DNA of 64,000 nt, from assembly GCF_040802235.1 (NCBI RefSeq), contig NC_133172.1, positions 28,291,738 to 28,355,737 on the forward strand. Direction: 5' to 3'. Each line of letters opens with the position of its first letter. Position 1 is the stretch's first letter. Position numbers and translations under genes: made by a program. The stretch is from Manis javanica (lineage: Eukaryota > Chordata > Mammalia > Pholidota > Manidae). Under the pieces are notes generated by a model, which worked only from the letters and a program-made list of their open reading frames with translations, searched no databases and was not told the origin of the DNA. Positions 33,033 to 45,602 of the stretch are shown in pieces.

Positions 33033-34753
33033 ATAGCTATTATAATAGCTGTGTAGTGGAGCCTTTTCATGGTTTTACTAATCATTTACCTAACAGCTAA
33101 TGATGTGAAATATCTTTTCATGTACTTAGTTGCCATTTTTATGTCTTCTTGGTAAATCCAAGTCCTTGTTTATTTTTATATTGTGTTATTAGTTTTTGTA
33201 AATTTGAGTTTTGAGAGTTTTTTAAGCATTCTGAATACAAGTCTGTTTGTTGGATATGTGATTCGTAAATATTTTCTTCGCATATGTAGTTTCACTATTT
33301 GTTCTCTTGAAAGTCTTTGGTAAAGAAAATGTTTTAAATTTAGATGATGTCAAATTTATCAATATTTTCTTTTATGGATCACACTTTTGGTGTCAGGTCT
33401 AAGCACTCTTTGCCTAACCCCAGTTTATGAAGAAATTCTTTTGATGTTATCTTCTGAAAGTCCTGGTTTTATGTTTTACATTTAACATTGTTTGTTATTA
33501 TTTAAATTTAAAGTACTAAGTTTATGAGTATGGTAGGAATTATATAAGGTATGAGGGTGTAGGTCAAGGTTATTTCTTCTTCTTCTGTGCATATGGATGA
33601 CCAATCATTCTAACACTGTTGAAAAAACTATCTTCCACTATTTTACAGCTTTGCCCAAGATCAAATAGTTATATTTGTATGGGTTTATTTCTGGACTCTA
33701 TTTTGTTCCATTGCTCTCTGTATCTATCTTTTTGCCAAAACCACACTATCTAGATTACTACAGCTTATAGTCTTAAAATCAGGTACTTTAATTCCTTAAA
33801 CGTTGTTTTCTTTTTCAAAATTATTTCAAACTATTCTTGTTCTTTTACTTCATATTGATTTATGCCTATATTTACAAAAGACACTGCTGGGATATTGATA
33901 GGGTGGTATTTAAATTTATAGATCACTTTGGAAAAGGTCAGCATCTCTAGATTGAAACTTGTAATCCATGAACAGAGTGTCTTTACATTTAAGTCTTCCT
34001 TTCTTTCATCAGCATTTTATAGTTTTCAACACATTTTGCTATATTTCTAAGCAAGAATTTCACTTATTGGATCTATTTTAAATGGTATTAATTTTTTTTC
34101 AATTTCCAACTGCTTGTTGTGTTTAAAAATGATTGATATTTTTTGTGTTGACCCCGTATCTTACTGAACTTGCTGAATTTACTTAATTCTAGGAGGTTTT
34201 ATGTGTGTATGTGTGTGTGTGTGTGTGTATAGATTCCTGGGAATTTTCTGGACTATCATGTAATTTACTAATAGGGACAATTTTATTTCCCCTTTTTCAA
34301 TCTGTATGCTTTTTATTTCCTTTTCTTGGCTTATTATTCCAGTTAAAATTTTCAGTATTATATTGTAAAGTATCAATGGGAGAGGACATCCTTGCCTTTT
34401 ACCTTATTGTGGGGGAAAAGCATTCAGTCTCTCACCATTAAGTATGTTGTTAGCTGTAGATTTTTTGTAAATATCCTTTTTTAGACTAAGGAAGTTCTAG
34501 TCATAGTTTGCTTAGATTTCTTCTTGTAATTTAGGAATGGATGTTAGGTTTTGCCAAATTATCTTTTTCTGAGATAGATGAATTTTCTGATTTGTTAATA
34601 TGGTGCGTTATATTGCTTTTTTCCCCTTCAAATAGTGAACTGTTATTGCATTCTGGATGAAACCCACTTGATCATGGCATATCTTTTACATATTTCTGGA
34701 TAAAATTTGCTAATGTTTTGTTGAGGATTTTTGCAAATGTATTATGAAGGATA
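33033..34753 (-). mobile_element. Older L1, minus strand (host of copy B and of the Tigger element)
   Basis: Strongly diverged L1 ORF2 sequence read on the minus strand; a fragment such as SIQIEKGEIKLSLLVNYM (about 34320) shows the RT area with FADD lost. It contains a (TG)n run at about 34204-34228. It continues at 38359 beyond the Tigger insertion (GGATA then TTGGCCTGTAG restores the usual L1 text). Confidence 0.75.
34442..34496. repeat. 55-bp direct repeat, source copy
   Basis: This segment of the old L1 is identical over 55 bp to 35996-36050. Here it is in its natural L1 context. Confidence 0.95.
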
Positions 34754-35995
34754 CAGCAAACCTCAGAGATAATTGCAGGTTTGGTTCTGGACCACTGCAA
34801 TAATGTGAATATTGCAATAAAGCGAGTGAAATGAATTTTGTTTCTCAGTGCATATAAAACGTATGTTTACACTATTCTGTAGTCTGTTGTGTGTGATAAC
34901 ATTCGTCTCTCACCAAAAATACAATGCATATACCCTAATTAAAAATATATTATGGTTAAAAAAATGCTAAACATAATATAAGCTTCCATCAAATCAGAAT
35001 ATTTTTGCTGGTGGAGGGTTTTGCCTCAGTGTGTGGCTGCTGAATGATAAGAGTGGTGCTTGCTGAATATGGGGGGCACTGTGGCAATTTCTTAAAATAA
35101 GGCAACAGCGAAGTTTTATTGATTAACCGTTCCTTTAACAAATGATTTCTGTGTAGCATGTGATGCTGTTTGATAGCATTTTACCCACAGCAGAATGCCT
35201 TTCAAAACTGGAGTCAGTCTTCTCAAATCCAACCACTGCTTTATCAACTAAGTTTATGTGATATTCTAAATCCTATTGTTATTTCAACAACCGTCACAGT
35301 ATCTTCATTGGGCATAGACTTCCATCTCAAGAAACCACTCTTGCTCATCCATAAGAAGCAACTCCTTATCCATTCAAATTTAATCATGACACAGCAACAA
35401 TCAGTCACATCTTAAGGCTCCACTTGTAATTCTAGTTCTCTTGCTCTTTCTACTACATTTGCAATTACTCCCTCAACTTTTCAACTCCTGTTTAATATTT
35501 TTACTTCTATCAATCATGAATATTGTTAATGGTATCTAGAATGGTGGATCCTTTCCAGAAGGTTTTCAATTTACTTTACCCAGATCCACTAGAAGAATAA
35601 CTATGGCAGCTACAGCCTTATGAGAATGTATTTCTTAAACAGTAAGACCTGAAACTTGAAATTACTCCTTGATCCATAGGCTGCAGAATGGATGTTGTGT
35701 TAATAGGCAGGAAAATAAGATTAGTCTCAGTGTATATCTTCATCAGAGCTCCTGAGTGATGGGGTGCACTGTCAATGAGCAGTAATATTTTGAGAGGATT
35801 TTAAAAAATAATATAAGTGGTAGGTCTCCACTGTGGGCTCAATATATTCAGTAAACCATATTGTAAACAGATGTGTTATCATCCAGGCTTTGTTGTTCCA
35901 TTCATAGAGCACAGGGAGAGTAGATTTAGCATAATACCTAAGGGTTGTAAGATTTTTGGAATGATAAGTGAGCACTGGCTTCAACATAAAGTTAT

Positions 35996-36050
35996 GTATG
36001 TTGTTAGCTGTAGATTTTTTGTAAATATCCTTTTTTAGACTAAGGAAGTT
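35996..36050. repeat. 55-bp direct repeat, inserted copy at the Tigger/L1 junction
   Basis: Identical to 34442-34496. It lies between Tigger sequence (to about 35993) and the plus-strand L1 fragment (from about 36051), outside its natural L1 context. Confidence 0.95.
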
Positions 36051-37363
36051 TTGGCTCTGCATCACTCTAATATCAAAACCAGACAAAGACACCACAAAAA
36101 AGGAAATTACAGACCAGTATCCCTGATGAACAAAGAGGCAAAAATATTCAACAGAATATTAGAAAACTGAATCAAAAAAGATCACCCATCATGACCAACT
36201 TGCATTTATTCCAAGTATGCAAGGATGATACAATATAAATAAATCCATCAATATCATATACCACATTAACAGAAAGGACAAAAACCACATGAACATCTCA
36301 TAGATGCTGAAAAAGCATTTGACAAAATTCAACATCCATTCATGATAAAAACTCTCAATAAAATGGGCATAGAGAGCAAGTACCTCAACATAATAAAGGC
36401 CACATATGACAAACCCACAGCCATCATACTTAATAGCAAAAATCTGGAAGCTTTTCCTCTAAGATTGGGAACAAGACAAGGATGCCCACTCTCACCATGT
36501 TTATTCAACATAGTCCTGGAGATCCTATCCATCAGACAATACAAAGAGATAAGGCATCCAAATTGGTAAGGAAGAAGCTACTGTCATTGTTTGCAAATGA
36601 CATGATATACATAGAAAACCCTAAGGAATCCACTAACAAAACCACTAGAATAACTGAATTCTGCAAAGTTTCAGTATACAAAATTAATACACAGAAATCT
36701 GTTGCATTCCTATATACTAACAACTAACTAGTAGAAAGAAATTAGAAAAACAACTCCATGTACTATTGCATCAGAAAGAATACCTAGCACTAAACCTAAG
36801 CAAGGAGGTGAAAGACTATACTGTGAAAATTATAAGACACTCATGAGAGAAATTAAAGAAGACACCAATAAATGGAAATGCATTCTGTGCTCATGGATAG
36901 GAAGAATATTGTCAAAATGGCTATCCTGCCTAAAGCAATCTACAGTTTCTATGCAATCCCTATCAGAATTCCAACAGCCTTCTTCAATGAACTAGAAATA
37001 GTTCTAAAATTCATATGGATCCACAAAAGACCCTGAATAGCTAAAGCAATCCTAAGAAGGAAGAACAAAGCTGGGGGATTATGCTCCCTGACTTCAAGCT
37101 CTACTACATAGACACAGCAATCAAAAGCAATTTGGTACTGGCACAAGAACAGACCCATACATCAATGGAACAGAATAGAGAGCTCTGATATAAACCCACA
37201 CACCTATGGTCAATTAATATACAATGGAGCCATGAATATGCAGTGGGGAAAAGAGAGCCTCTTCAACAACTGGTGTTGACAAAACTGGACAGCTACATGT
37301 AAGAGAATAAAACTGGAATATTGTCTAACTCCATACACAAAAGTAAACTCGAAATGTATCAAA
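36051..37363 (+). mobile_element. Internal L1 ORF2 fragment inside the Tigger element
   Basis: Plus-strand L1 ORF2 text from the RT region ([25 protein letters not shown]) to the connection region; both the 5' part and the 3' end with poly(A) are missing. It has many indels. The right junction shares AAAG between L1 and Tigger, and about 50 bp of Tigger consensus is missing at the site. Both features argue against ordinary target-primed insertion. Confidence 0.8.
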
Positions 37364-38358
37364 GCTTGAAGCCAGGCACTGACTTCTCCTCTCTAGATAT
37401 CAAAGTCTTAGATGGCATCTGCTTCCAATTGAAGGCTGTTTCATTTACACTGGAAATGTGTTGCTTATTGTAGCCAACTTCATTAATGATTGGAGCTAGA
37501 TCTTCTGGATAACTTGTGCAGGTTCTGCATCAGCAATTGCTGCTTCACCTTGCATTCTTATGTTAGTTATGGAGACGCTTCTTACACCTCATGAACCATC
37601 CTCTGATAGCTCCAATTTTTCTCCTACAGTTTCATCACCTCTCAGCCTCCAAACAATCAAAAAGAGTTAGATCCTTGCTCTGGATTAGGTTTTGGCTTCA
37701 GGGAGTGTTATGGCTGGTTTAATCTATCCATACTACTCAAACTTTCTCTGTATCAGTAATAGGGTTTCTTTTCATTTGTGTGTCCTCTGGAGTATTATTT
37801 TTCATTTCCATCAAGAATATTTCCTTTGCATTAACAACTTGGCTACCTGGTGTGAGAGGCCTGCCGTTGGCCTATCTCAGCTTTCAGCATGCCCTCCTAA
37901 ATAATCTGAGTCATTTCTAGCTTTGGATTTAAAGTGAGAGACATGTGACCCTTCCTTTCACTTGAACACTCAGAGGCTACTGTAGGGTTACTCATTGGTC
38001 TAATTTCAATATTGTTGTATCTCATGTAATAGGGAGGCCAGAGGAGAGGGAGGCAGATGGGGGAACAGCCAGTGCGTGAAGCCATCAGCACACACATTAA
38101 GTTCAGTTGCATTTGTGCGTGTTTTGTGGTGCTCCAAACCACAATGGTAATATCGAAGATCACTGATCACCATAACAAACATAATAATGAAAAAGTTGAA
38201 ATATTGTGAGTTACCAAAATATGACCCAGAAACACGATTTTTTAAAATGATGCTGATAGACTTGCTTGATGCAGGATTGCCATAATCCTTTAATTTGTAA
38301 AAATAGTGGTATCTGCAAAGTGGAATAAAGAGCAGCCAAAGTAGATGAGATAGGCCTG

Positions 38359-40330
38359 AATTGGCCTGTAGTTTAATTTTCTTCTAATGTCTTTGTCTGG
38401 TTTTGGTCTTAGGGAAATATTGATCTTATAAAAGGTGTGAAGTATTCTTTCCTCTTCTTTTTATGCACACAACACTGTAGAATAGCCATTATTTTTCAAT
38501 TAAGTGTTTGTGAAAGTTGCCAGTGAAACCATCATTTCATTGAATTTTCTTGTGTGGAAGGTTTGTTTTTTAATATAAAAATTTAACTTTAAGACATAGA
38601 TATAGGGTTCCTTGATTTCTTCTTGGGTGAGTTTTGATAATTTGTATCTTTTTAAGGAGTTAATCCATTTTATCTAATTTATTGAATTCATGGGCATGAA
38701 TTTATTCATAGTATTTGCTTATTATCCTTTTGATGTCTGTGAGATATCTTTTTTTTGTTCATTATATTGGGTATTTTGTTATTTATTCATGTTGTCTATT
38801 CTTTTTTTTTCCTGGTAAGTCTGGTTAGGGGTCTATCAGTATTATTCTTTCATTTCCTTTTATATTGAGGTATAACTGACATACATTATATTTGTTTCAG
38901 GTGTATACGTGATTCAATATTTGTATATATTGTGAGATGATCACCACAACCAGTCTAGTTAATATCCATCACTATACATAGCCACAGATGTTTTTCTTGT
39001 GATGAGAACTTTTAAGGCTTGCTCTTGGCAGCTCTGATACACAGTACAGTATTAACTACAATTGCCATGCTGTGCATTTCATTCCTAGGACTTACTTTGT
39101 AGCTGGAAGTTTTTATCTTCTCAGTGCCTTCACCTGTTTTGCCTGCTCCTACCTCTGTCTCTGGTAACCTCAACATGTTCTCTGTGAACTGTTGTTTTTC
39201 TTAATTCCACATATAGGTGAGATCAGATGATATTTGTCTTTCTCTGCATGACTTACTTCACTTAGCATTATGCCTGTGAGGTCCATCCACATTGTTGCAT
39301 TTTTTTCCCCCCTGGTCAGCCTGGTTAGAGTTGTTTTATCAATATTACTGTTTTTTTCCCCAATGAATCAGCTTTTTATTTCATTAATTTCTGCTCTAAT
39401 CATTTCCTCTTTTATTTGCTTTAGGTTTCATTCGATCTTTTTTCCCCCCTGTTTATTAAGGAAGCTTAGGTTACCATTTTAGATCTTTCTTGTTTATATA
39501 TGAATTTTAGGTTATAAATTTCCCTCTAAGACTGCTTTCTCTGTCTCTGACATATTTTATGTTGTAGTTTTATTTTTATTTGGTTAAAAAATTTAAAATT
39601 TCGAGACTTCCTCTATGAGTCCATGACTATTTAGAAGTGTATGAACACCCAAATATTTGGTTATTTACTAGGTGTCTTTTTAGTTTAGTTACATTTTAGT
39701 TTAAGAATTATCTTTGGGTGATATTTTGTTCTTTTAAATTTGGTGGTTTGTTTCATGGCCCAGAATGTGGTCTATCTTGGCAAATGTTCCATGTGTACTT
39801 AAGTTTGAATGTTTTATAAACATCCATTCAGTTAGGTTGATAGTGCTTCTCAGGTCATCTCCAAGTTTCCTATTTTCTGCTTATTTTTCCTATCAGTCAC
39901 TATAGGGGAGCTTTGATGTTTCCAGCCTAAATAGTTGGTGTGTATATTTCTCCTTACAGGTCTGCTTTTGTTTTATGCATTTAATTTACATAAATTTAGT
40001 TATTTTTATGTCAAGAACAAGAGTGATCTTGGTGAGCCTGCTCTTTTCAGCCAAGTGAGTCCCCAAAGGGGGTTTACAACTGACTACTGAAGAAATTAGG
40101 ATAATAAATCCTTTTTTGGAGGGTCTGAACACCACTTCATCTACCAGAGGAGTAATTAGGTTTTCTGTTTGAGTCTTTTTTAGTGATATTTTCCTAGGAA
40201 TTGGTCTACTTAAACTTTCAAATTCAATGGTATAAAATTATTCTTGACATCTTAATATATACATTACCTGTGGTTACATTCCTTTTTTATTTCTGATATT
40301 GGTAATTTGTGCCTATTTTCTTTTTCTTGA
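38359..40330 (-). mobile_element. Older L1 sequence, minus strand, with nested L1 3' end at about 38858-39300
   Basis: The first part continues the host L1 of the Tigger element. At about 38858 a different old L1 3' end begins (complement of TATTGAGGTATAACTGACAT and the following 3' UTR text to about 39290), and from about 39310 diverged ORF2 text resumes (CCTGGTCAGCCTGGTTAGAG, also seen at about 38810 in a slightly different form). Coding is obliterated. The region fades out near 40330. Confidence 0.65.
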
Positions 40331-41450
40331 TAGAGGCTCTTGAGGCAGTCTGTTGCCAATAATTGATGAAGGTAGGGGTATAGAGGTCTTCTTAATTTGG
40401 GACAGGTAAGGAGACCTGAGAGGTCATTCTCTCTTAACTCACTGTAGGGTTTATGAAGCTTCTTTTGAGAATGCATCATGACTCAATTTCTCCCTTTTCC
40501 CAGTCTTGCTTTTTTCCTTTCCTCTGTACAGGTATTGATCAATAGCATGCCTTAATTTGTTACCTGTTTTATTAGTATTTAAAAATAACTGGCTGGGTGA
40601 CAGAAAACCAAGCTGCATGTCACCACAAGGGCTGGTTAGTGTCTCATTCATCTTTATCCTTAGCTTGGCTTAGCCTAGCTTAACCCTCATTTTGTGATTA
40701 GGGTCTGTTGGACACAATTCAAGTTTTTCTTTCTTTTTTTAAGTAGTTCCAGCTCTTTGTAAGGGTTGTTTCCTGACTTTTATTCTTCTTAGAAGCCCTC
40801 TAAAAAAACAAAAAGAAAATTATTTTTAAAACATGGAATAAAACTCATTCTCCCTTACAATTACCATATGAATCCAATGGACCACTGTATAAATCTAAGG
40901 TTCATTGTGGAGGGTTAGTGATCTCATTTTTCCTGTATCTTGAAACATTTTGCTATAGGACATATTTTCTTGGGAAGGCTGTCCATGAAACCAAGATATT
41001 TTTCTCTTTTATGGTTTAGTAGCAGCCCTGCCAGTAAGGATGCTCTTCTCACAAGTTTGTAGGGATAATCATCTGAGGGTGAATTTCTAGATATCTCTAC
41101 CCATAACAGGTCCCCACCTTTTACCAGGAATGGGAATGGTAAGCGAAGTATGTTTAAAATTTGTCACCTGTTATCCTTAAAGCCTTCTAGGAGTGAGAAA
41201 CTTTTTGGAATTAAATTTCTGCAAATGTATAGTTTTTTGGCTAGTGGATGGAGAAATGTAAAGGCTAATCAAAATAAGTGATATGTTAACAACAATGAAT
41301 TTATAGTGTTTACAAATAATGTAATTTTTATCTTCAAAATGATTGTCTTAGTCACTCCTCCTGGTTCCCAAAAAAGGGAGGACTAATTATAGAAGTACAG
41401 ATTAGTGGAAGATAGTAAAAAATGTTATTGTCACTGCAACGGTAAGCCAG
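40331..41450. other. Intergenic DNA, nothing recognised
   Basis: AT-rich sequence without a credible coding frame, RNA gene or clear repeat family. Short open frames on the minus strand (about 40264-40651) have no recognisable domain. Confidence 0.5.
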
Positions 41451-41454
41451 AAGA

Positions 41455-41690
41455 AAGGAAACAGTATTTATCAAGTACCTCCTATGTACATACTGCCATT
41501 TAGACACAAAACCGTCCTTGTAGACAGGTAGTCACTCACTATCCTTGTTTTACAGGCAAAGAAATGAAAGCTCAAAGAGATAGAGTGACTAAGTCACAAA
41601 ACGGACGATTTAGGCTCTGAATTCAGATTTGTCTGACCTCAAAGTCTTGTGCTCTTTCTGCTACATTCAAAATTAATTTGATTCTCAATG
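41455..41690 (+). repeat. MIR SINE
   Basis: Diverged MIR: TATTTATCAAGTACCTCC..., then TTTTACAGGCAAAGAAATGA and the CTCAAAGAGATAGAGTGACT core-like region. Ancient tRNA-derived SINE common to mammals. Confidence 0.75.
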
Positions 41691-42735
41691 TTGTGACACA
41701 TTTTTCACCTGCTGTCCCTTAAGAAATGTCACTGATGTTGCACTTGTGTTAAGATACAGGAACACAGTATAATGTTACTGATTGTATTTTTAGTTGTCAT
41801 TACCATTTTATTTGTCTGTAACACTACTCCTAGTAGACCATGAATCCAAATTAATTTTAAAACTCATGCTCTATCAACTGATGAATACTATGCCTGACAG
41901 TCTTTAGGGACAGTGACAGTGTTGGAATAATGCCTGTCATAATGTTGCCAGTTAACTGTCTAGTGAATAACTGAGTAGTCAAGAAATTTTTATCTTGCCC
42001 AGACTTACAAAGAGGCAATGGGTCAATCACTTTACCTCTATCTTCCAGTCCAGATAAGTGACTTAGACCTCAGAATCTGTAAGGCCTGTTGATGCTCCAA
42101 AATAATAATTTACAGTTTTATCAAAATACTTTCTTTCAATACAGAATATTTATTAGGACATATTAACATGCTTGGATACACAAACTAAACCACTTATATA
42201 CATGCCATTCTCAGTGAAATGTAAAGAAAAAAATAACATGAAAAACAAAATTGTTTTCAGGTAAGATTTTATATTTTATAGCCATCACATGTTTATTTGC
42301 ATATCAGAAAATTATTAACACTGATATATATACATGTTTTCCACAATCTTAGATTTAAGTCTTAAAATACTTTTTGGTGAGATGAAGTTCACAAAAATTT
42401 GCAGTGACGTCTGAATGTAAATTATAGACTTCTATAAGCTTTTGAGAATAGAAATGTGATTGAAGATTGGCATTCCCAGATGCTGTCTACAGCAGTTTCA
42501 AGAAATCAAATGCTCTTCATTACTACATGATAAGGATCAGTGTTGAAATGAAATTTTTTAGGGCACATTTATTCTTGGAAGGTACTATAATTTTTAGTTA
42601 ATATAAGCAAGTAATACATCTTTATATATGATATCAGCCACTAAGAATTTAGGTTTTCCAAGGAAAATGATTTCCTTATGTCTGGAAATAAAATTTTATT
42701 GAGTTTATATATTTTGATAGTTAGTTGTAGAGATC
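41691..42735. other. Intergenic DNA downstream of ITFG1; possible MIR trace near 42010-42080
   Basis: No gene recognised. A short antisense MIR-like piece may sit near 42010-42080 (GGTCAATCACTTTACCTCTA). The rest is AT-rich unassigned sequence. Confidence 0.4.
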
Positions 42736-42739
42736 TTTA

Positions 42740-42990
42740 AAACACTATCTAAAAATAATAAAGTAATGACAACTACCACCTATGGAGAACACTTACTCTG
42801 TGCCAGGCATGGGCTGAGTGAGCACTTTACATACATCATCCCTCTTGATGTTTACAGTAACTTAAGTGAATATTATTAGTACTGTTCATAAACAAGAAAA
42901 CTGAGTCTCACAGAGGTTAAGCAATTTGCTAGGTTCAAACAGCTTGTAAGAGTTGTAATTGGGGTTTAAGGCAAGTCTGTCTGACTGCAA
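42740..42990 (+). repeat. MIR SINE
   Basis: Good MIR match: TGTGCCAGGCATGGGCTGAG, CACTTTACATACATCATC, AACTGAGTCTCACAGAGGTT and the TCTGTCTGACTGCAATCC end. It lies about 120 bp beyond the predicted ITFG1 cleavage site. Confidence 0.9.
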
Positions 42991-43134
42991 TCCCACAGCC
43001 AGAGTCCCCAATACTGTATGCCATCCATGAGAGACCCCTGACCTGCTCTGATGACTTTATCTGTAACACATTTACAAAAGTATAGTTTGCATTGTAACAA
43101 GCAAGACCAAATGGAACACAAAAATCCCTGCTCA

Positions 43135-43150
43135 TTTATTTTTATTTATT
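43135..43150 (-). terminator. ITFG1: ITFG1 distal polyadenylation signal cluster
   Basis: Minus strand reads AATAAATAAAAATAAA, giving three AATAAA hexamers (43135-43140, 43141-43146, 43145-43150). A T/GT-rich stretch follows within 10-25 bases, as expected for cleavage and polyadenylation. Confidence 0.7.
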
Positions 43151-43323
43151 CATGTCTTTTTTCCATCATTATTATTCTAATAAGATTATAAATACATAAA
43201 CAACTGAGTACATGCAACACATTCCACAAAGGAACAAAAATGTACAGCACTGTTGAATAAAGAGCCCAAATTATTATATACAAAGTGCTTTAAAAAAAGA
43301 CCGTGTGACACATTCAGACCATA

Positions 43324-43329
43324 TTTATT
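43324..43329 (-). terminator. ITFG1: ITFG1 proximal polyadenylation signal
   Basis: Single AATAAA on the minus strand about 140 bases after the stop codon. It could give a shorter 3' UTR. Confidence 0.5.
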
Positions 43330-43468
43330 TGAATACATTCCAATAATTACCAATGGATACATCATTTATAAATAATATTCAAAATTCCCTATTTTCTTCT
43401 TTAAGCCAAATTTAGTACTTCGATTAATCAAGTGAATAGCCATTCAATTATGTAATCCTAAAGGCAAG

Positions 43469-43528
43469 TCACATAGCATCAAAATGAAACCGATGGGCTT
43501 CTTGTCGTTTTTCTCTATCATCTGCTTT
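43469..43528 (-). CDS. ITFG1: ITFG1, last coding exon (cytoplasmic tail)
   Basis: ITFG1 is a type I membrane protein with an extracellular FG-GAP beta-propeller, first described as T-cell immunomodulatory protein and later linked to cell adhesion. This 60-base coding segment encodes 19 residues and TGA (KADDREKRQEAHRFHFDAM), the entire short cytoplasmic tail except its first residues. It matches human ITFG1 as I remember it, residue for residue. The acceptor AG is at 43529-43530 after a polypyrimidine stretch (TTCTTTTTC on the sense strand). Phase zero joins the previous exon after QEK. Confidence 0.95.
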   Translation of the reverse strand, partial: KADDREKRQEAHRFHFDAM

Positions 43529-45484
43529 CTGAAAAAGAATTTTACATTATTTTATCAATGATAGGAAAATGTCAAGAAAGACTAATTTCTGAAATACAAA
43601 ATGGTCAATTATAAAAATGTCCTCAGAAATAAGTATGCTAAAGATGTGATTTTATTATGCAATAATCTTATGAAATATTTTTGTAGCTTACAGTAGCTAT
43701 TTTATAATTAATGATCCTCTAATTGAATTTAAAAAACAGTAAGACATGTTCCTTACTTAGTAGTTAATTATTTACTATTTATTGGAAAGTAGAAGTAAAC
43801 ATTAGAAGATTCTGTAAGGATGGAATCAGCTATTACATTTTCCCCATTTTTAACATGGATGGTAATTAAACTAGTATTAAAGTACATTAATTATTTTTGG
43901 GTTAGCTTATTGAGTTAGCAGATATTTATTAACTCTACGTCCTAGGAAAGTACTGTCCATGGTATTTTGAGGGATTAAAAAAAGTCCTCAGTTTTGTATT
44001 TTGTTCTCAAGGACTTTAAAGCCTAGAAAGAAAAAAAGTAAAATATACTTGATAACTATTGCAGGGTAAAGAGTGAAAAATGTTGCCAATATTCTGAGAG
44101 ACAGATTACTTCTAGACTGGTGTGAGGAAAGCAAAAGCTAAAAAAAGATAGTACATATTTATGGAAATGGTGGGGAGGAGCATTCATTCCAAGGGGTGGG
44201 AGTCTGGCTGGGGATATCTGAGGTAAAGCTGAAGCTATGATTTTAGATAAACTGGCAGGGAAAGTGTAGAAAGAAGAGGGCCTCGGGCAGACTCTGTGGT
44301 AAGGAAATGGTAGAAAGGAGCAGGCAGTACAGGTGAAAGAGAAGTGGTCAAAAAGGTAGAAGACCAAAATACCATAGGGAGGTGTAGTATATGTCACTGA
44401 ATCCATATTTGTATTTAAAACTTCAATTTTTTAGTTACTGCATCATTATTATTATATCTACCATGTTTATGCTATAATCAGATCTCCTGAGACATTAATG
44501 AAATCAGTTTATTTTCTCTCATAGATCTAGAGCTATGCAACATTTCAGACTATGTTATGACACTTCTGGACAAACGTACTTTGGGTGACCCTTGATCTTA
44601 CCCTTAAGTTGCGATTTTAAAATTAACAAAATATATGACTTTGTTAAAATTTTTCATATGTAAAGGAGAGACATTTTTTGGAGAGACAAATGCATGCATA
44701 TTTATCATAACAGTTAAGATCTTTTTCATAAGTTAAAACAGCTAAGAGAAAAGAGATGGTAATTTTAGTTAACCAAAAATGATTATGATGGGCATGACAA
44801 ACCAAAGTAGGTGCAAAAAAAGATGTTTATGACAAAAAGAAGCTCTTTTTGGGGAACACTGCTACTTACGTGCTTAATATATATTCATATACAAATAGAA
44901 ATTAGTTTTTTCGATTTATACCTAAGAGTGTTGTTTTTAATCACTATTTCGGGTATTATACTGAAGAACAGATATCAGTTTAGTTTAGTGAAAAGAATCC
45001 TTGATGGTTGGAAAAGATGTTTATCACTATAGTTGTAACTTCCCATCTAAACCTCGAGAAAATCATTTAATCTCTCTGTGCTTTCATTCTTTATGAAAGA
45101 GATAGCTGTTATTCATGGAAAAAAGTGTCCATGGCTCTATCAACAGGTAGTGAATATAGGCTCATTAAAAAAATTCTTTTTCAGGCTACTACAAAATTGT
45201 TTCTAATTAAGTTCTTCTATATACTTGATTTTGGGGTGACCACTTGATTACTACTGTACAGCATTGAAGTTTTAAAATAAATAGTCTTCTCTGTAAGAAT
45301 TGCTAAGAGACACTAGTAATTTATGGGGTTGAAAGAAATTATCATCAATAAGATGACATTATGGAAAGAAGGTGAAAAATCAGAAAATCCCAGTCATGAG
45401 AAAAAAGTTTAAAAGTGTTTTTAAAGAGCAATGTTTTACTGTTATAAATTAACCAAAGTTAGTGTTTCATTTAAATGAACAAAC
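43529..45484 (-). other. ITFG1: ITFG1 last intron
   Basis: GT at 45484-45483 and AG at 43530-43529 on the minus strand; 1.96 kb. A possible ancient repeat lies near 43905-44060 and an antisense MIR trace near 45030-45115 (AATCATTTAATCTCTCTGTG). Otherwise no feature recognised. Confidence 0.85.
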
Positions 45485-45602
45485 CTTTTCCTGCCAATGT
45501 AAAATGCCAATTATTGCCAAGATGAAAACACAGACACCAATGAGAGCAATAGCAGTAAGCAGAACAATGTTACTTGGTGTAAGATAAAGTTTGGCACTCC
45601 AG
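45485..45602 (-). CDS. ITFG1: ITFG1, penultimate exon (transmembrane segment)
   Basis: 118 bases encoding 39 residues after one base that completes a split Ser codon. The segment WSAKLYLTPSN is followed by a hydrophobic stretch of about 23 residues (from IVLLTAIALIGVCVF to IIGIL), the single membrane anchor that leaves the propeller outside the cell, and then HWQEK begins the cytoplasmic side. Acceptor CTACAG and donor AAG/GTTTG are consensus. No frame disruption. It is identical in my recollection to the human protein here, which shows strong conservation. Confidence 0.95.

Larger units (their letters stand above)
35200..38163 (-). pseudogene. Tigger1-like transposase remnants
   Basis: Readable pieces on the minus strand: an N-terminal stretch inside 38163-37897 with SECSSERKGHMSLTLNPK (start of the DNA-binding region) and a catalytic-domain stretch inside 36095-35772 with KSTLPVLYEWNNKAWMI and LFTIWFTEY (DDE domain area). 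Frames are broken by indels and by the L1 insertion at 35996-37363. In living relatives this enzyme cuts and pastes the element at TA sites; this copy is long dead. Confidence 0.8.
34754..38358 (-). mobile_element. Tigger1-like DNA transposon, interrupted
   Basis: Matches the Tigger1 (pogo/Tc1-mariner) consensus as I remember it along nearly its whole length, in the orientation that puts the transposase on the minus strand. Left end CAGCAAACCTCAGAGATAAT at 34754 follows a TA; right end GATGAGATAGGCCTG stops at 38358, followed by AA where the TA duplication is expected. The 34754-35993 and 37364-38358 parts are Tigger; the middle is a foreign L1 piece. The host is an old minus-strand L1. Confidence 0.85.
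43110..43468 (-). other. ITFG1: ITFG1 3' UTR
   Basis: AT-rich sequence from the stop codon to a predicted cleavage site near 43110-43125. A proximal AATAAA is at 43324-43329 and a distal cluster of three overlapping or adjacent AATAAA hexamers at 43135-43150, followed downstream by a U/GU-rich element (TTTTTGTGTT). The distal cluster is the more likely main site. Exact ends need transcript data. Confidence 0.75.

Noticed and set aside
35170..35415. Plus-strand 81-codon frame
   Set aside because: Antisense to the Tigger transposase region.
42120..42735. Extended 3' UTR of ITFG1 beyond the distal signal cluster
   Set aside because: A strong polyadenylation cluster and GT-rich element at 43110-43150 precede it and a MIR intervenes; no sequence evidence requires a longer transcript.
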